DNA from: Balneolales bacterium
Lineage (GTDB): Bacteria > Bacteroidota > Rhodothermia > Balneolales > Natronogracilivirgulaceae
NCBI GenBank assembly: GCA_007132495.1
Contig: SLOL01000058.1
Coordinates: 1 to 33,521 of the forward strand
DNA length: 33,521 nucleotides
Direction of reading: 5' to 3'
Under the pieces are notes generated by a model. That model did not search any database, had not been told where the DNA came from, and saw only the letters and a list, made by a program, of their open reading frames with translations. This document shows, one piece after another, positions 32,074 through 33,521 of this stretch. Within the stretch, counting starts at the first letter, position 1. The number at the start of each line of letters is the position of its first letter. A program made the position numbers and the translations under genes.

Positions 32074-33234
32074 ATGTTTCATTCTTCTTTTATCGAGATC
32101 AACAAATCGGCTCTGCGCTCCAACCTGCGATTTCTGAAACGTCTTGCAGGTCCGGATGTCCGGTACTGTTCCGTAATCAAAGGCAATGCTTACGGGCATG
32201 GTATTGAGCACTTTATCCCGCTGGCCGAAGCGTGCAATATCGATCTTTTTGCCGTGCACAGTGCAGACGAAGCGCTTCGTGCCCATATGGTTAAACAGGA
32301 TGGGTCACACGTCATGATTATGGGCATGATCGATGATAATGAGCTGGATTGGGCTATTGAAAATGATATCTCCTTTTATGTATTCGAGTTTGAGCGGCTG
32401 GAGGCGGCCATCAAAGCGGCGCAGCTACAAAAAAAACGGGCAATGATCCATGTAGAGCTCGAAACGGGCATGAACCGGATCGGATTTCACTGGGAGGACC
32501 GCAACAAACTGAAGAAAATACTGGTTGACCATGCTCACCTTCTGCAGGTCAAGGGGATCAGCACGCACTATGCCGGAGCCGAAAGCATCGCCAATTATCT
32601 GCGCATACAGAACCAGATAGCCAACTTCAATCGTTTTCAGTGGTATCTGCGGAAGAACGGTGTAAAGCCGGAGATGTGTCACACCGCCTGCTCGGCACCG
32701 CTGATTTCGTATCCTCAGACCAGGATGGACATGGTGAGGGTCGGCATAGCGCAGTATGGGTACTGGCCCAGCAAAGAGACCTACATGCAGTATCTGACGG
32801 AAAACGGGAAAAAGCGCATGACGGATAACCCTCTGCGCCAGATCATCAGCTGGAAAACCCGCATCATGAGTATCAAGACAGTGAAGGCGGGCGAATTTAT
32901 CGGCTACGGTACCGCTTATCAGGCAACCAGCCAAACGGTGATCGCAACCGTACCGGTTGGCTACAGCCACGGCTTCAACCGGAGTTTGAGCAATCTCGGT
33001 AAAGTGCTCATCCAGGGCAGGAGAGTGCCGGTTGTAGGCACCGTAAACATGAATATGCTGATCGCTGATGTATCGCACTGTCCGGGCGTTAAACGCGGCG
33101 ACGAAGTGGTCTTGATGGGCAGCCAGAAAAACAACCGGATTACGGTTTCATCATTCAGTGATTTGACCAGAAATGTCAACTACGAAACGCTCGTCCGCCT
33201 GCCGAGAGACATTCCCCGGTTTATCCTCGATTGA
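32074..33234 (+). CDS. alr: Alanine racemase
   Basis: This 386-residue protein is normal length for Alr. The PLP lysine is K36 in YCSVIKGNAYGHG. The second catalytic base is Y278 in EFIGYGTAYQA. RMDMVRVGIAQYGYWPS corresponds to the family's RxGIxxYG region, and VATVPVGYSHGF and VGTVNMNMLIADVSHC are C-terminal beta-domain blocks. It interconverts L- and D-alanine for peptidoglycan. It follows the amidohydrolase by 81 bases and closes the cluster; a terminator-like hairpin comes right after. Two PLP racemases of different families in one cluster is unusual and suggests a D-amino-acid role for the whole group. Confidence 0.94.
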   Translation: MFHSSFIEINKSALRSNLRFLKRLAGPDVRYCSVIKGNAYGHGIEHFIPLAEACNIDLFAVHSADEALRAHMVKQDGSHVMIMGMIDDNELDWAIENDISFYVFEFERLEAAIKAAQLQKKRAMIHVELETGMNRIGFHWEDRNKLKKILVDHAHLLQVKGISTHYAGAESIANYLRIQNQIANFNRFQWYLRKNGVKPEMCHTACSAPLISYPQTRMDMVRVGIAQYGYWPSKETYMQYLTENGKKRMTDNPLRQIISWKTRIMSIKTVKAGEFIGYGTAYQATSQTVIATVPVGYSHGFNRSLSNLGKVLIQGRRVPVVGTVNMNMLIADVSHCPGVKRGDEVVLMGSQKNNRITVSSFSDLTRNVNYETLVRLPRDIPRFILD

Positions 33235-33250
33235 CGACCCGGTACACGGC

Positions 33251-33285
33251 AAAACCGTCTGACCGGGTGTGACGGTTTTATTCCG
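33251..33285 (+). terminator. Candidate terminator after alr
   Basis: AAAACCGTC (33251-33259) pairs perfectly with GACGGTTTT (33271-33279) around an 11-base loop, 17 bases after the alr stop codon. The right arm ends in four T residues with more pyrimidines after. The loop contains ACCGGGT, which can also pair with ACCCGGT just upstream (33237-33243). Confidence 0.6.
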
Positions 33286-33398
33286 GAGCCCGCTTTTACC
33301 TTGTTCTTCACACCCGGACTCTCCGCATCCGGGATCTTCGATGTGAAATGAACCTGATGGCATGTTCAATCGTCATAGTTGGTGATATCGCTGCAATT

Positions 33399-33427
33399 TT
33401 GAATTCGTTATCATTATCTTTTATAAA
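33399..33427 (+). promoter_or_regulatory. Candidate promoter near the window end
   Basis: TTGAAT (33399-33404) and TATAAA (33422-33427) are 17 bases apart, in an AT-rich tract. They point rightward to the ATG at 33487, giving a leader of about 50 bases. This is only a pattern match. Confidence 0.4.
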
Positions 33428-33486
33428 ATCACACTGCTACAGTTGCCGAATGTATTTGTAGCCGATAACCGCAGAACAACCTGTTA

Positions 33487-33521
33487 ATGAACCCGATTAT
33501 AAAACGATTACTTTTTTCCGG
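33487..33521 (+). CDS. Possible start of the next gene, cut by window end
   Basis: Eleven codons can be read from the ATG at 33487 (MNPIIKRLLFS) before the window ends. A basic start followed by hydrophobic residues could be the beginning of a signal peptide or a membrane helix. Support is only the promoter candidate upstream and the lack of any other gene in the preceding 250 bases. There is no ribosome binding site, and the product cannot be named. Confidence 0.3.
   Translation, partial: MNPIIKRLLFS

Overview
The window reads as chromosome of a bacterium from the Balneolota/Rhodothermota side of the Bacteroidota superphylum. This is inferred from gene content, not from a search. The clues are a secreted metalloprotease ending in a type IX-like sorting domain, a TonB-dependent receptor, a lipoprotein that is only a TonB plug domain, the Bacteroidota-type stand-alone tetrapyrrole-methylase-fold methyltransferase, L-lysine 6-transaminase, and sparse use of Shine-Dalgarno sites. 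Base composition is moderately GC-rich and even. I see no integrase, transposase, phage gene or CRISPR array.

Layout. 1-7014: mostly minus-strand housekeeping genes: a truncated 2-oxoacid:ferredoxin oxidoreductase alpha subunit, the rRNA methylase RlmN, a small plus-strand ankyrin protein, an RsmI-like methyltransferase, a two-helix membrane protein, a cytidylate-kinase-like protein, a membrane-anchored beta-lactamase-fold protein without catalytic residues, and an 84-residue acidic protein. 7112-11394 (plus): anhydro-MurNAc kinase, a thioredoxin-like protein, a class III aminotransferase and a PA0069-type radical SAM protein. 11354-12367 (minus): an exported DUF4097 repeat protein overlapping the previous gene tail to tail. 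12633-15777 (plus): a TonB-dependent receptor and a TIGR01212/YhcC radical SAM protein. 15859-19586 (minus): trmB and a 996-residue secreted metzincin. 19697-22723 (plus): a HAD phosphatase and purL. 22802-26845: L-lysine 6-transaminase, an initiator tRNA with its own promoter and terminator, the plug lipoprotein, a MetZ-type sulfhydrylase and an OsmC protein.

27075-33234 is a six-gene same-strand cluster: sodium:solute symporter, GNAT acetyltransferase, ornithine/alanine-racemase-family PLP enzyme, a cytoplasmic M23-like protein, an M20 amidohydrolase and alanine racemase. The first four are separated by only 15, 2 and 8 bases. The set suggests uptake and stereochemical or acyl processing of amino acids or small peptides, perhaps D-amino acids or cell-wall fragments. 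This is the best candidate in the window for an undescribed pathway.

The most unusual DNA-level signal is between 22.7 and 26.5 kb. Three genes (purL, metZ, osmC) each have a short tandem duplication that starts at or before the stop codon and runs into the 3' flank. In metZ, four 27-bp units each encode IAQALD plus a stop in the same frame. Close by, between osmC and the symporter, lies a ten-unit heptamer array (consensus CAGAATA) ending in a 15-bp perfect inverted repeat. Several promoters resemble the classical -35/-10 pattern with 16-17 bp spacing.
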